Assembly: GCA_033297075.1 (NCBI GenBank)
Contig: MU858197.1
Span: forward strand, 1 to 64,000
Direction of reading: 5' to 3'
Origin: Rhypophila decipiens
Lineage: Eukaryota; Ascomycota; Sordariomycetes; Sordariales; Naviculisporaceae
DNA length: 64,000 bases
Shown here: in pieces, positions 1 through 10,685 of the stretch
Position numbering within the stretch: the first letter of the stretch is position 1
How the letters are laid out: the number at the start of each line of letters is the position of its first letter
Position numbers and translations under genes: made by a program
The notes under the pieces: model-generated
What the model saw: the letters and a program-made list of their open reading frames with translations, nothing else
Databases searched by the model: none
Told to the model about the DNA's origin: nothing

Positions 1-143
1 CGCCCCACGGACGCTCAACACAGCCTGGCCAGCCTAATCCATTTTCATACAGCACCCTGTGGCACCCTGTGCTCGACCTGTTTAGTCACTGTTTAGCGCC
101 TGTTAAGGTAGCGGGAAGATTGGGGGCCAGACAGGGCAAGATT

Positions 144-1215
144 CGGGAAGCACAACAGTTGGTATCGCAGTTCTCCAAGACGATCAACGCCTTCGACTCT
201 TTTTCAAAAGGACATCGGAAAACATTTCTCGCAGTTTAAGACTCTTCAGTCGTCTTCAAATACAACAGGACCTAGCTCTCTGCTGCCTACACTCGAGAAC
301 CATATTTCAGAGCTGCAGTATCTCCGCCGGGAAGTAACATATCAGAGGCAAATGATCGAAAGTCTTAGCAACAAGTGAGTACTTCCGCTCATATCATAGA
401 AAATAAATACTAAACGAACCAGATTTCACAGCACCTTCAGCAAGAAAGTAACAAAATTGCGAACCTACAACATCAAAATGGGGAACACATGAAGTTATTA
501 GCTATAATCGTCCTGGTTAGTTGAACATTATGTCCCTACTTCACATTTCCTCTTTTCCGAGCCATCTTACCAGGTCGCCGAGGAACGCACTGAAGCCCCA
601 AACCTCCTGAATTGGCTCGACAAGACCTCTGATCAGGTAGACCATGGCCACGATGTGCATGGTTTCAATTTCATCGTCCCTGGTTCTCGTTACACGTAAC
701 CCAGTTAGGGGTCTGACCCGACTGGACTGACTCCCGATCATGTACCCACAGCAGTGACAGCACCCAGGCTGTGCTTGAGCTACATCATTAGGATGTGGAG
801 AACAGATCATACCAAGCGCTAGATTTCCTTCTCTCGAGGTCTCCACTAACTTAGTGCCTCCTAGATATTTACACCCATTACAATCAGCTCGAGCCTGTTT
901 AGCATCGAAGACAATTCTCTATGGTTTCAAAAGTCGCCCGGGAGTTATTTTCTCATCACCTTTTGTCTCAGCATCATAATGTTGATACTTTCCACCATCA
1001 TGTTAAACTGGGAATGGCACTGCACGCTTCGCAAGTGGGCTTTCAGCGGAAGCAGACAACATGGTGGAGGGTGGACTAGAGTATTGAAGACAAGAAGCCT
1101 GAGAGGGAGGAGGGGATCGTCTGTATTTACGAACAATAGGGGGATTTTTCTTCCAAGTGATAGCGATGAACTCGAGATGGAAACACGTATCGGACCCAGG
1201 GAGGTTAGTCCATAA
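144..1215 (+). pseudogene. Relic of a fungal CorA-like Mg2+ transporter
   Basis: Three coding-like pieces can be read in order. Positions 144-374 encode a coiled-coil stretch (ends LRREVTYQRQMIESLSN) but change frame at the AAAA run near 207-210. A GTGAGT donor at 375 follows. Positions 432-515 read LQQESNKIANLQHQ then MKLLAIIVL. If 516-864 is an intron (GTTAGT...CCTAG), the frame continues IFTPITISSSLFSIED, then a second membrane segment near 935-1005 (SYFLITFCLSIIMLILSTIM). A heptad-rich helix, MK-hydrophobic TM1, short loop with Trp and TM2 is the C-terminal layout of fungal CorA-family transporters. The splice at 375 also leaves the wrong phase, so at least two breaks exist. The N-terminal domain is absent from the window. 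Family assignment is inference from this pattern. Confidence 0.5.
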
Positions 1216-3142
1216 ATGATCAAAAGTTTCGGAATACCTACCCTTGTCGTGGTATCTGTTCTACAAGAGTAGTGTCGTGTCTAAGAAGTCTGGTGCCTGT
1301 GTATGGAGTTGGTGCTGGCCCCTATAATTGTCTCGTTTTAGGTATATACGTTATGACACTAACACACTTGGGCCGCAGTTTGCGTGCGTCTGGTTTAGCA
1401 ATCAACACGTGTTCGTCCAGCCGCTCAACGCACCCTAGAAGGGGCAAGGTACGCCAAAGTATTCACACGTGCTTTAGTGAAACCACCAGTAACACACCAG
1501 CGATCATCTTGTCCTCTTGAACAAGAGATCGAGAAGGTCTTGTGCTATAAAACCCTTGATCGACTAAGACTGGTAGGATATTTATTTAGTGAACTCAACC
1601 TCTGTTTTGAGCGGCTCAATCCGGTAGTGGGCGACCTGCCCTACGATCCTCCTGCAGTGTTCATCAATCACCAAACCAAATGGAGATCATTTGGGGCTTA
1701 AACCTTTCAGTACGAAAGTTTTGTGTCTTCTCGGTCGTTTTTATGTCGATGAGATCGTCATTCATTCGTTCAACATCTGAGGGTTCCAAGGTTGTCGACC
1801 GGTTATTTGTCTTACTCAGCCACTGGCACTCCAACCCCAGACTCCACAAAAAGAAGCCGCTTATCCGGCCCCTAAGATAACGCAATCTTGCGCCGGTCTG
1901 GGGTGGTGGAACCGCCAAAGATAAAAAGACCCTGTGGTCCTGCAAACCGGTAAAAAATTAAAAAAACGTGAGAGATCATGATGTGGAGCGTATCCGTCTG
2001 CACTGGGTTCGGGAAACCCCCACTTATCCGAAAGCGGTTATTGTTGAATCCTTCGAACCACAATTCCAACTTCCCCCCTTTTCACTGCGCGAGAAAGCTG
2101 GGATTGCTGTCGAAGAAAAACCGAACTCCTCCGAAGATGCTGGCGGCTCGAAATGACACCCGAAGCGGTAAACTTGGGACAGCCTGTCTCGGCTTATGAA
2201 GACGAGATAAATTAAACGACAAGGACACAGCATGAAGGGTCTAACCAACGGGGATTGGATGGGCCAGGACCAGCCGTTGGGGACTGCTCGGCCTTCTGGG
2301 GCTGAAGAATAAATGCGACATTATCAAAATAAAACCCCGGCAAGAACGGCTAAACATCGCGGAGCATTAAAGAACATTACACGTGAAAAGCACTGAAGAT
2401 GTCAAAGGGATGCCTGGAGGCCCGCGAATTGTTGTATCAGGTCAGTGGGTTCGTCGATCAGGAACCAATCCCGCAATCTATCCTCCCCGTGGGATGGGCG
2501 CCGTTCATCAAGAGTGGAGACGCGGAGGAGACAGCGGCCGTTGGCGTTGGAAGCACGGGAAATTGGGCGCAATTTCCACTCTTTGCGAGCGGTGTAACCT
2601 CGCCATGATGTAAGCAGCGTCCCAGTGTCAAACTTCAGGGCTGAAAATAAACTCTTTCTTGAAGGGTTCCTGCAGCAAATCGAAGACATCCAGCGCCACA
2701 GAGCAAGACACCCCGTCACTCGTCATACAGACAGACAGCCACACGCAGCGTGATCGTGATCCAGGAACCAGTGAGAATTGAAGCAAATTGCTGGGGAATC
2801 CCATGATATTCCATGTCTTGGCAAATATGGGATTCACGAAGCCGCGAACCCCCGGATCAGGAACAGGGGTCTCGAGTGGATGAGCCAGTGCTGCCTCAGA
2901 CCAAGACCAAAAGGGGAAAGTAGCCAAATGTAACCCCCTGACAGCTCAACACCACGACGGGTTACAAAAACACGGGCTCCTCCCCACGTTCTATCGTGGC
3001 TTTTGTCTCTTTTTCCCCTTTCCCTCCTCCATCCACTTCTCTTTTTGTCTGTGTGTTTGTGTTTGGTTTCTTCCAACCCTTTCAAACAACAAAAACGGGT
3101 AGCAGTCACTCTTTAAAATCAGCTTCCCCTTAAACAACAAAA
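1216..3142. other. Gene-poor stretch, 1.9 kb
   Basis: Only short unconvincing open frames are present, none with splice-compatible neighbours or a recognisable motif. The last 150 bases are the promoter and leader of the wall-protein gene that starts at 3143. Confidence 0.5.
2999..3077 (+). promoter_or_regulatory. Pyrimidine-rich core promoter tract
   Basis: A run of almost only C and T (TTTTGTCTC, TTTTTCCCC, TTTCCCTCC) lies 65-145 nt before the ATG at 3143. The leader then becomes A-rich (AACAACAAAAATG). CT tracts followed by such start contexts are common in well-expressed filamentous-fungal genes. Confidence 0.4.
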
Positions 3143-3967
3143 ATGCGTGCCTTTTCGCTTATCGCCCTCGCGGCGCCTCTCGTTTCCGCCATCCAGTTCA
3201 CCGCCCCCGAGCTCAACGCCACCATCTCCAAGGGCGAGAAGTACACCCTGACCTGGGACACCGTCGACACGGACCCCAGCAGCTTCTCCGTCTTCCTCGT
3301 CAACTTTGTCGACTGGCCCCCCAGCTACACTGCTCTGGCCACTGACCTCGAGACTGCCGCCGGCTCTGCCGAGGTGACTGTTCCTTGCAGCACCCCGAGC
3401 TCGTATGGCTTCCAGTTGTATGTATTCCCCAGCCTGCGACCAATCTCCGTCGGTGTCGGCACATGATATCTGCGATGCCCCGAGCTAATCTTGGCCCCAA
3501 AAAGCAACGCCATCAACGGCACCAACGTCTACGTCATCTACGCCCAGACGGAGAAATTCTTTGTCGACGGTGGTCCCTGCGAGGATGCTCCCGTGCCATC
3601 ACCCTCGACCTGCGCGCCACCGGCCACCGTCACCGTTACGGTGAGCACTACCCTTAGCCATTCTCTGTACAGCAACCACTCTGCGACAACCTCCGCCCCG
3701 TCTTCTCTCTATCCAACAATCATTCCCTCTGCTGGAAAGTGTCCTGACACCATTGGCTGGGGCGAATCAGGCTACCATAACCCCGTAACTTTGACCAGCG
3801 TGCCCCACCCCGAGTACCCGGTCGCCACCGTGTACCCCCCCGCGACGACCTCTGCCCCTGCCTACAAGGCCAAGGGCGACGGCAAGAAGTATGGTGTCAC
3901 CAGCACCATTTACCAGACTGTCTACAAGGACTTGAGCGAGGTCGAGGATGGCGAGTGCTTCTGCTAA
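3143..3967 (+). CDS. Secreted Kre9/Knh1-like cell-wall protein
   Basis: The protein has 245 aa from two exons (3143-3417, 3505-3967). The 87-nt intron has GTATGT, a GCTAATC branch site and an AAAAG acceptor. A clear signal peptide (MRAFSLIALAAPLVSA) is followed by IQFTAPELNATISKGEKYTL, the start of the Ig-like Kre9/Knh1 N-terminal domain (Ser-Thr-rich GPI-anchored membrane family). The middle is Ser/Thr/Pro-rich with NHS and NGT sequons, and the C-terminus ends in CFC. No hydrophobic GPI-attachment tail is visible, so it is probably secreted or disulfide-held in the wall rather than lipid-anchored. In yeast this family acts in beta-1,6-glucan assembly; a role here is inferred from the fold only. 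Confidence 0.75.
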
Positions 3968-5709
3968 ATTTCTTTTTGGAGGATCTCTGTATTGAAGCCT
4001 GTGGGGGAGTGGAAGGAGGGAAAACATTATGTAGGGGATGTCCATACGGGGCTGTTGAAGGAGTGGTGAACTTGGTGGTTGGATATAAAGGGCTCTTCGC
4101 CTTGAGGTTTACTAATTCTGGTCTATTCGGCACCTGCTGTTCTGCTCGGTTACTATAAAGTTTAATAGCTAGCGTGTTTTCAAGTTTCTTTCTTGAATAA
4201 ATTGATACCAGATCGCGCATCACATCAAAGGCTCCTCTGTGTTCGGTACTATGTACATCAATCTACGGTTAATAGTCACATTGGCTCAGCTGTATCGACA
4301 CGGGGAGTAACGTCATAAATGAATTGAGTTGCGGATAATGCCATTTCGATCTTATGAGAGGTGAATCATAGATAAGATCTCTATAGAGCTAAGCTAAGAT
4401 GTACCGACTAAGGGGGGCGCAGGCCATTTATATGGCCCAGCGGCAGTGCTGCACCTACTGCTGCCTAGGGCAGTACAAGGAATCCCTTTGTGGCCCAGGC
4501 AACAGATCTTGAAAGACCTCACATCTTTTAGATCAATGAGCCTTGCTCACAGCCTGACACTGAGTTGGCCCTTATTTAAGACTTGCTAGTACCCTTCTTA
4601 CGCGTAAATGACAAAATTTCTGCACTTGAACAACGCCTTCAAACCAAGGCCCCTTGTCAAGGATCTGTGATCTAGAAACGAAGGTGATTGATCAGCCTTT
4701 GAATCACGATTCACATCCGGTAAACCCTTTAATGAGTTCAATCTCCTTTGTTCATGTCAGTCTTTCAGTGCCCGTTCCCATGGGTAACCATGGCAATGAC
4801 TGCTTGTATCATCGCACGGCATTCAAAGCTAAGTTGAAGCAAAGGATGTGAATATGACCTTTGATGGGTTTGACAGCTGCTCTGAGCAAAGCATGCCAGA
4901 ATCATGATATGTAAGTAAAGAGTTCATAAATATTCCAAAACCACAAAACATGACACCTGGATCACCTCTTATTGAACGGTAGCCAAACTGTAGACTCATA
5001 CTCATTACACCAAATCTTGAGCGAATGTTAAAAGATCTGTCCGAGCTAGACTAGGATTTCCTTCATACACTTTATTTGCAACTATAAGAACTTAGGAAGC
5101 CGGAACAACAGGTCTGCGGCCCGAGTAGCAGAGCAGAACGAGTAACAACGGTAGTCCTGCCAGACATGTAGTGAACCTGGCGTGGAATGATCAATCCCTT
5201 TCGACCAATATTTTGTCTGGACATTGCCGAAACGCCTTACTGAAACTCGAGTCAAATTGGACGTTCTTCACTGTAGGGGCAGCTGTTGTTGATGAGAGAC
5301 GCTGAGTGTGAAGATCTATCCACACTGACCCGGGCATGTTCCAGCAAAGACGTAAACTTGCTCATCGTGGGAAGGCCTCTAACCACCGTGAACGCTTACC
5401 CCAGTCTCAATTCAGATGTATACAGTATGAGACAGGGTTAATGAGCATGGAATGACTAGTATGATCATTTAGTGTCCTCCTTTCCAGGCTCCGTTTCGGA
5501 TGGATTCACATACTTGGTTGGTTACTTTGCCCCTATCCAGGCAGGGGGCGAAGTTGATCTCTCGATATATAGCCAAGTAGATATCCAATGCATCTGAGCA
5601 GATCCATAAGCTCATAGTCATCATCAAATACCGTCTCTCGTCTTGAACCTACAATCTGGCTTGATATTGCCCCCAACACTCGCATCAAATCCACAGCCTA
5701 ACCCAAACC
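3968..5709. other. Intergenic stretch, 1.7 kb
   Basis: No coding frame with supporting structure was found on either strand. The sequence is moderately AT-rich with scattered stops. The first 200 bases are probably the 3' UTR of the wall-protein gene and the last 100 the leader of the next gene. Confidence 0.5.
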
Positions 5710-6732
5710 ATGCCTTTGCAAAAGCGGCGAGAGCCTCTCGTCCCCAAAGCGCCTCCGGCCCTTCTGGCCTGGCTATGGCCAGAAAGATATCCAAAACCCC
5801 AGCCTGAGGATGAGAAGGCACCAGAGATGTCGGCCCGAAGTGACAAATCGGTCCTCTCAACAGACTCGTATCTCGCCGAGCTCAAACCCATCGACGACAA
5901 ATTCCGCCAACTCTGCCAAGACATTCTAATCCTTGACACGGGCAAGAATATCCTCCAAGAGCGCAAGATCCTCAGCCATGATATCAAGAAGCGGGAACGA
6001 GCCCCGATTCTCTTCCCCTGGCGCCGAAAGTGGACTACCGATATGGACCGCGACTACAGGATTTACAAGGCCAAGGTCGACTACGGTATCCCGTTGGCAC
6101 GGAAACAAGCGGCCAAGGCAAAGAGGCTTGTGGAGGAGAGCACCAGACGGAGAGAGGACATGGCTGTTCAGGAGATGAAGCTCTGTCATGCGCTGGATTA
6201 TCATCAGGTTTGGCTTGATACTGCTATTGAGTGGGTTTGCTCCAGTTCGTCACCCCAGGCTGGAAAGTACTACTGACAAAGTTTTCCTTGCGCTTTTTAG
6301 TGCTGCCAAAGCTCGCATCGAGTTCATGCACAAGTATTGTCCACAAGGCTGCTTCACACCCAAGGGCGACAGGGGCCACTTGATTGCTGCAGAGAGTAAC
6401 CTCAACTCGGCCAAGAAAGCTGTCAGAGAGTTGGAGCAAGAGAGGGGAGGTAAGTTTATATGGTAGCACTATTCCCACCAGAACATGCATGACCTTGGTG
6501 AAGTAGATTTTCATGATACTAATACTCTTATCATCATTTTCCAGAACTGAGGAAGCTGAGAATAAAGATGGATCAGGAGGCTCGTCATTGGGGCTCTGCA
6601 TATGCGCCAGTTTCGCCCAGGTGCCAGCACCAGCACCACCAACAGATACATGTGGTTCCTTCGCCTTCGTGGCATGGGAATGGGAGTGGTGGTCAGCCTA
6701 CTTGGGTATACCGCGGCAGTCAGACAAACTAA
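5710..6732 (+). CDS. Hypothetical charged protein, three exons
   Basis: The predicted protein has 285 aa from exons 5710-6230, 6301-6449 and 6545-6732. Both introns have GT...AG ends and keep phase, and the second has a CTAATAC branch-like site. The ORF opens at ATG in context AACCATG. The sequence is rich in Lys, Arg and Glu, with a long helical, probably coiled-coil stretch from about residue 60 to 190 (for example RKQAAKAKRLVEESTRRRED). The C-terminus is His/Gln-rich (CQHQHHQQIH). There is no signal peptide or membrane segment. I do not recognise the family. A single-exon reading would stop at 6276; the spliced model is preferred because the reading frame stays coding-like through exon 3. 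Confidence 0.6.
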
Positions 6733-7116
6733 CGAGAAAAAGGTCTGGGTGTCAGAGACTTTATGAGTTGCGGCATCAAGGGGCACAGCACATCGGCGGG
6801 GCTATGCGGTCTTGCGAATTTATAGTTTGGATGCTGAAATTTTAAACGGGCCAAGTCAATGTGACGAGATTCTGATATAGTACTATAGAGCAAAGACCTT
6901 GGAGCCATTAGAATATTTGATTGTCGCAGAAAACATGGTTGAAAGGCTATTCGCAAGTGATGTCTGCGTTGTGAACGAAATAGGGGATGCCAAGACTCTG
7001 AACGCCGGATTTCATCCTTTGAGCAACAATATAGGTCAAAATATTCTCCCATGTAAATGACCTACAAATGAAGGAAAACAACAGAACGAGAGATTGCTCC
7101 ATACAAAAACCACTGA
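6733..7116. other. Convergent 3' intergenic gap
   Basis: This is 384 nt between the 3' ends of two convergent genes. Nothing beyond UTR-like sequence is seen. Confidence 0.5.
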
Positions 7117-9087
7117 TCAATCCCAAAAAGGCCGCCTAGGCATCTCCCCCGCAATATCCACCAGCGAAGAGGAAGGCTGCTCGTCATTCTCGTCATCACT
7201 CCTCCCACCATTTGTACTGCTCATGCTACCAGGCGTCTCCTGATCAGTGAAAGAAACTCGTCTCGTCCTTTGTACGTCTTGGTGCGCCGGGTCAAGTTGT
7301 TGCTCGAGTTGATGACCATGCCTGTCTCTGTGCTCAAAATCTTCCCTCTCTGTTGTTGCTCCGTGTCGTCCCGAGTACATGGCAGATTCGATGCTCATTG
7401 GGGGCGGTGAGAATGTGGACTTTCGTGAGGTGTTGGTTGGAGGGCTGTTTCTTCCGTGCCTGGTATCGGTCCTGCCAATGTCATCACTGCTGGGGTTAAA
7501 GGTTATGATCGGGGACCTGGCCCGATCATCTGGTACTGCTGGTTGGCTCCTCATTGGGGAGTGATGATGGCGAGGTACGTGATGATGCGGGTGATATAGC
7601 GGGGGACTGGAGACTCTCCGGGGTGCCGGCGAGGCTGGTGGTTGCTGTTGATGCTGTCGTTGGGCTGAAGAGGATGTTCTAGGGTATCCCGGTCTGTTCA
7701 AGTCTTGTATGTTGGCGGGAGCATCTGTATTGGTCATGACTGTTGCCGTTGTCGTTGGCCTGTGGGCGACTGTAGATGAGCTGGTCGCGTGCAATTTAGA
7801 GTCATGAAACATGGAGCGCGGTCTATCCCTTCGAACATGTTCCTTGAGCCGTTTTCTATCGTACGCAGTGTTCGACCTGTCTTTTCTCGGGGTCGCCCAC
7901 CATTGCTCTTCCTCGTGGCGTAGCCTGCCGGGAAAGAATTCCCGCAGAAGTGGCTGGCCACATCCGGCGTGGGTTATTTCGAGGTCCATCAGGCCATCCA
8001 TTATCTTGCGGGTCGAAATCGTGTCGATGAGCTTTAGCGGGGGGTCGCGTGCTGTGGGCGAGCGCTGCAGATCGGCCAGCGTGCTGTTGTGTATGAGACC
8101 GATGGTGCCAACGGCAATCAGGCACCACGTGTGGCTGCGAATGCCCGCGAGGGAGACAAGGATGAGAAGCCAGCCCAACGTCTCGATGACGCACACGCAC
8201 CTCGTGATTTGGTACCCGACTGGCCGGCCAAAAATCATCTTTGCGTCTCGGGAGAGAGAGTTCTGGCGGGAGAGCGAGAATCTCTCCATGGTCGTCCAGG
8301 GGCTGGCGGTTATAGGAGAGTCGAGTGTGGCCAGACATTCGAGATCGGGGCACCGGCCTTCTCCTTTGATGATCATGACATCGCGGGATCCGTTGCCAGT
8401 GGTCAGAGCAAAGACCTTGTTGGAATCTCGCGTCCTCGGCATCTTTTCGGCCACCCATTGCGGTAGAGCTCCCATCAGCAGGGACAGGACTGTACCGAGG
8501 GCGGTGATGGCCAATATACCCCATTCATGCCCGTTTGTCCGGATGGTTGGAATGGCTGCAATGACGAGCTGAAGGACCATGACAAAGGCCCCGAACAAAT
8601 GCATTGGCCCGTATCGGAACTCGGACTTCTTTGCCTGCCGCTCGTCAGGTGTGGCCTCAAAGATGGCAATGCGGATTCCGCTATTGTTGGAAGGGTCCGC
8701 CTTGGAGATCCAAGCTTCGTGGTCTCGGACAATACGGCCGATGATCCAGTTCTTGTTGACCCGGTGGTAGCTGGACATCAGGTTGAACACCTTGACTGGG
8801 TAGTCAGGGGCTGGCAGAAGCCGTCCTTCTCCCAATGCACCCTTGAGACTGGAAAGCGCGTAGGCAGGCCAGCCGAAGGAAAACGTGACAGGCGTGAATG
8901 CTCTTCCGGTCGTTTGGGCAAGAGCTTCATGCACCACATTACCACCGACAAACATGAGTACAGTAGCGACCACTACACTTGGGTTCGCCCATTCCCTTGC
9001 GAGCTCCGACCACGTATCCCCCGGCGGCTCTGTAACAGGTGTCTGACCGCCGGTCCATGTCAGGACTTGTTGGTTCGGTAGAAACAT
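7117..9087 (-). CDS. Multi-pass membrane protein with long disordered tail
   Basis: This single-exon protein has 656 aa; the ATG at 9087 is preferred over an in-frame TTG two codons upstream. About five hydrophobic helices are visible: near residues 35-55 (VVVATVLMFVGGNVVHEAL), about 165-185, 190-215, 300-320 and 325-340. The C-terminal half, from about residue 380, is polar and low-complexity, rich in His, Pro, Ser and Arg, and probably cytosolic. It looks like one of the large lineage-specific families of fungal integral membrane proteins without assigned function. The gene is convergent with the hypothetical gene at 5710. Confidence 0.75.
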   Translation of the reverse strand: MFLPNQQVLTWTGGQTPVTEPPGDTWSELAREWANPSVVVATVLMFVGGNVVHEALAQTTGRAFTPVTFSFGWPAYALSSLKGALGEGRLLPAPDYPVKVFNLMSSYHRVNKNWIIGRIVRDHEAWISKADPSNNSGIRIAIFEATPDERQAKKSEFRYGPMHLFGAFVMVLQLVIAAIPTIRTNGHEWGILAITALGTVLSLLMGALPQWVAEKMPRTRDSNKVFALTTGNGSRDVMIIKGEGRCPDLECLATLDSPITASPWTTMERFSLSRQNSLSRDAKMIFGRPVGYQITRCVCVIETLGWLLILVSLAGIRSHTWCLIAVGTIGLIHNSTLADLQRSPTARDPPLKLIDTISTRKIMDGLMDLEITHAGCGQPLLREFFPGRLRHEEEQWWATPRKDRSNTAYDRKRLKEHVRRDRPRSMFHDSKLHATSSSTVAHRPTTTATVMTNTDAPANIQDLNRPGYPRTSSSAQRQHQQQPPASPAPRRVSSPPLYHPHHHVPRHHHSPMRSQPAVPDDRARSPIITFNPSSDDIGRTDTRHGRNSPPTNTSRKSTFSPPPMSIESAMYSGRHGATTEREDFEHRDRHGHQLEQQLDPAHQDVQRTRRVSFTDQETPGSMSSTNGGRSDDENDEQPSSSLVDIAGEMPRRPFWD

Positions 9088-10685
9088 GTCCAAAAGTCCA
9101 GTCAGTATTGTGGTCTACTGAAATTATGTTGATAACTTCAGTCTCAATGACGCTTGATTCGGACTGTCTTGCAAAAGTGTGTGAGCAGGGGAATGCTACT
9201 CCCGTAGTGAACATCTGTTATGACAACATGAAGGGACAAGGATCGCCAGATGGTATATGTGACGGTTGCGGGCCAACACACAATGAATGCCAATAACAGG
9301 CACTGCGTTGGGAGCCTGCCTTGGGATACACAGAGAGACGTTGGGCACAGGCAGCGAGCAGGCAAGATACGTCCCAGTACACACGATTCTGACAGGATGA
9401 GAGGGCGTAATGTTGGGCATTCAGGGGCTTTTTGCGGCTCTTCAAGACGTAGCGACCAGGACGTTTTGCAGCACGTCTTGAGGCTTGCCCCGCCCAGCGT
9501 TATCAGGGACCGATTTGTTCTCGCCAGGACACGTCTGGGCTTTGAGGGAGCTTGGCAAGCTCAATAAAGAATCCGGTGTACTGGCATGCCATTTCATTGG
9601 GCCAAGGGTTATCGTGCTTATATTTGTTAGGACTCTTCGCGCGCATGGCGACCAATTTATCAGCTGGCCGGATGGACTGATGGAGGGGGAGGGGTGTGCC
9701 TATCGAGCGAGAAACGCCTCATTTCTCTGTGCTTTGCCGTATTTGGAGTTCTGCATGACAGACCTGCGTTGAGCCACCCATCCTGATCTGGCCCCTGGAC
9801 CAATAACAAGATCATAAACTTGGTGTGTTGAACTTGCAGGTCAGGATCTTCGTACGATCACTGTAATTCCCTCCGATATAATACTGCGCACTCTTCTATC
9901 TTCACATCATGAAACCATTGTCTAGGTTGCTTACTGGGCCAAAAGTTAGACATGCGCGACGGCAACGTCCACGTGATATTTAAGTATAGATCTCATCAAG
10001 AAATCACTTTTATGTCTTTACGTATGGCTATAGGCCTCTTAAGCTTCTCTTCTGCGCATGCTTTAAGCCCCAAGGGCTGTATTGCTCATTTCACACCCAT
10101 CCTTTTAATCAGTGGTGCACTGCCCAAGTCAGAACCGCCCATGACTTACAATGACACTCAGCAAGGCTCTGTAAATTAACTAGTACATTGATCACATCTC
10201 TTCACTTGCTATCCTGCTGTTTGCCGCGGAGACCTTCCTCCACACCCTCTTTGCCAACATTTAGCCATTTCATAGTGAGGGTCTAACCTGTCAAGCAACC
10301 TTCTGGGCGTGCGTGCGACCGCTTTGAAGAAAGATACATGCGTGGCTTGGGGGGAAGCCCAATCATATCCAAGCGAGTCAACAAGGGGGTCCGCGATGGG
10401 AAACAAGAGGGGTCACCGGCTAAGGGATGTGTTGCAGTAATGGATGAGCTGAATGCGCGGAACGAACATGGTGTAGGAGTCAATTTTGGGGGCCCCTGAC
10501 CAAGGACAGCCATTTTCGTGCCGCCGGTGGCAGTTCCCAATAGAAGATGCGGCTTAAAACACATTATGGGTACAAACTGAATCGCATACAGATGGACCAC
10601 ATCACTTTTCGGTCTTTACCAAGTGCCTTCCTCTCAGTCATTTCTTGCTCGAGCACTTTTGAATTTATTCTCCCGAAAATGCACA
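9088..10685. other. Divergent intergenic stretch, 1.6 kb
   Basis: This lies between the starts of the membrane-protein gene (-) and the HET gene (+). Several ORFs of 65-105 codons occur but none shows coding features. It presumably holds both promoters. The frame of the HET protein is open back to 10623 but without an ATG, so an upstream exon cannot be excluded. Confidence 0.5.

Noticed and set aside
541..846. Minus-strand ORF containing ETMHIVAMVYLI, slightly like a CorA helix
   Set aside because: It lacks the coiled coil and second helix and overlaps the interval of the plus-strand relic; resemblance is too short.
3968..5709. RIP-mutated transposon
   Set aside because: The gap is AT-leaning but shows no transposase-like frame, long terminal repeats or extreme TpA excess by eye; a RIP index would be needed.
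7811..8572. 253-codon plus-strand open frame
   Set aside because: Shadow of the membrane-protein gene on the other strand.
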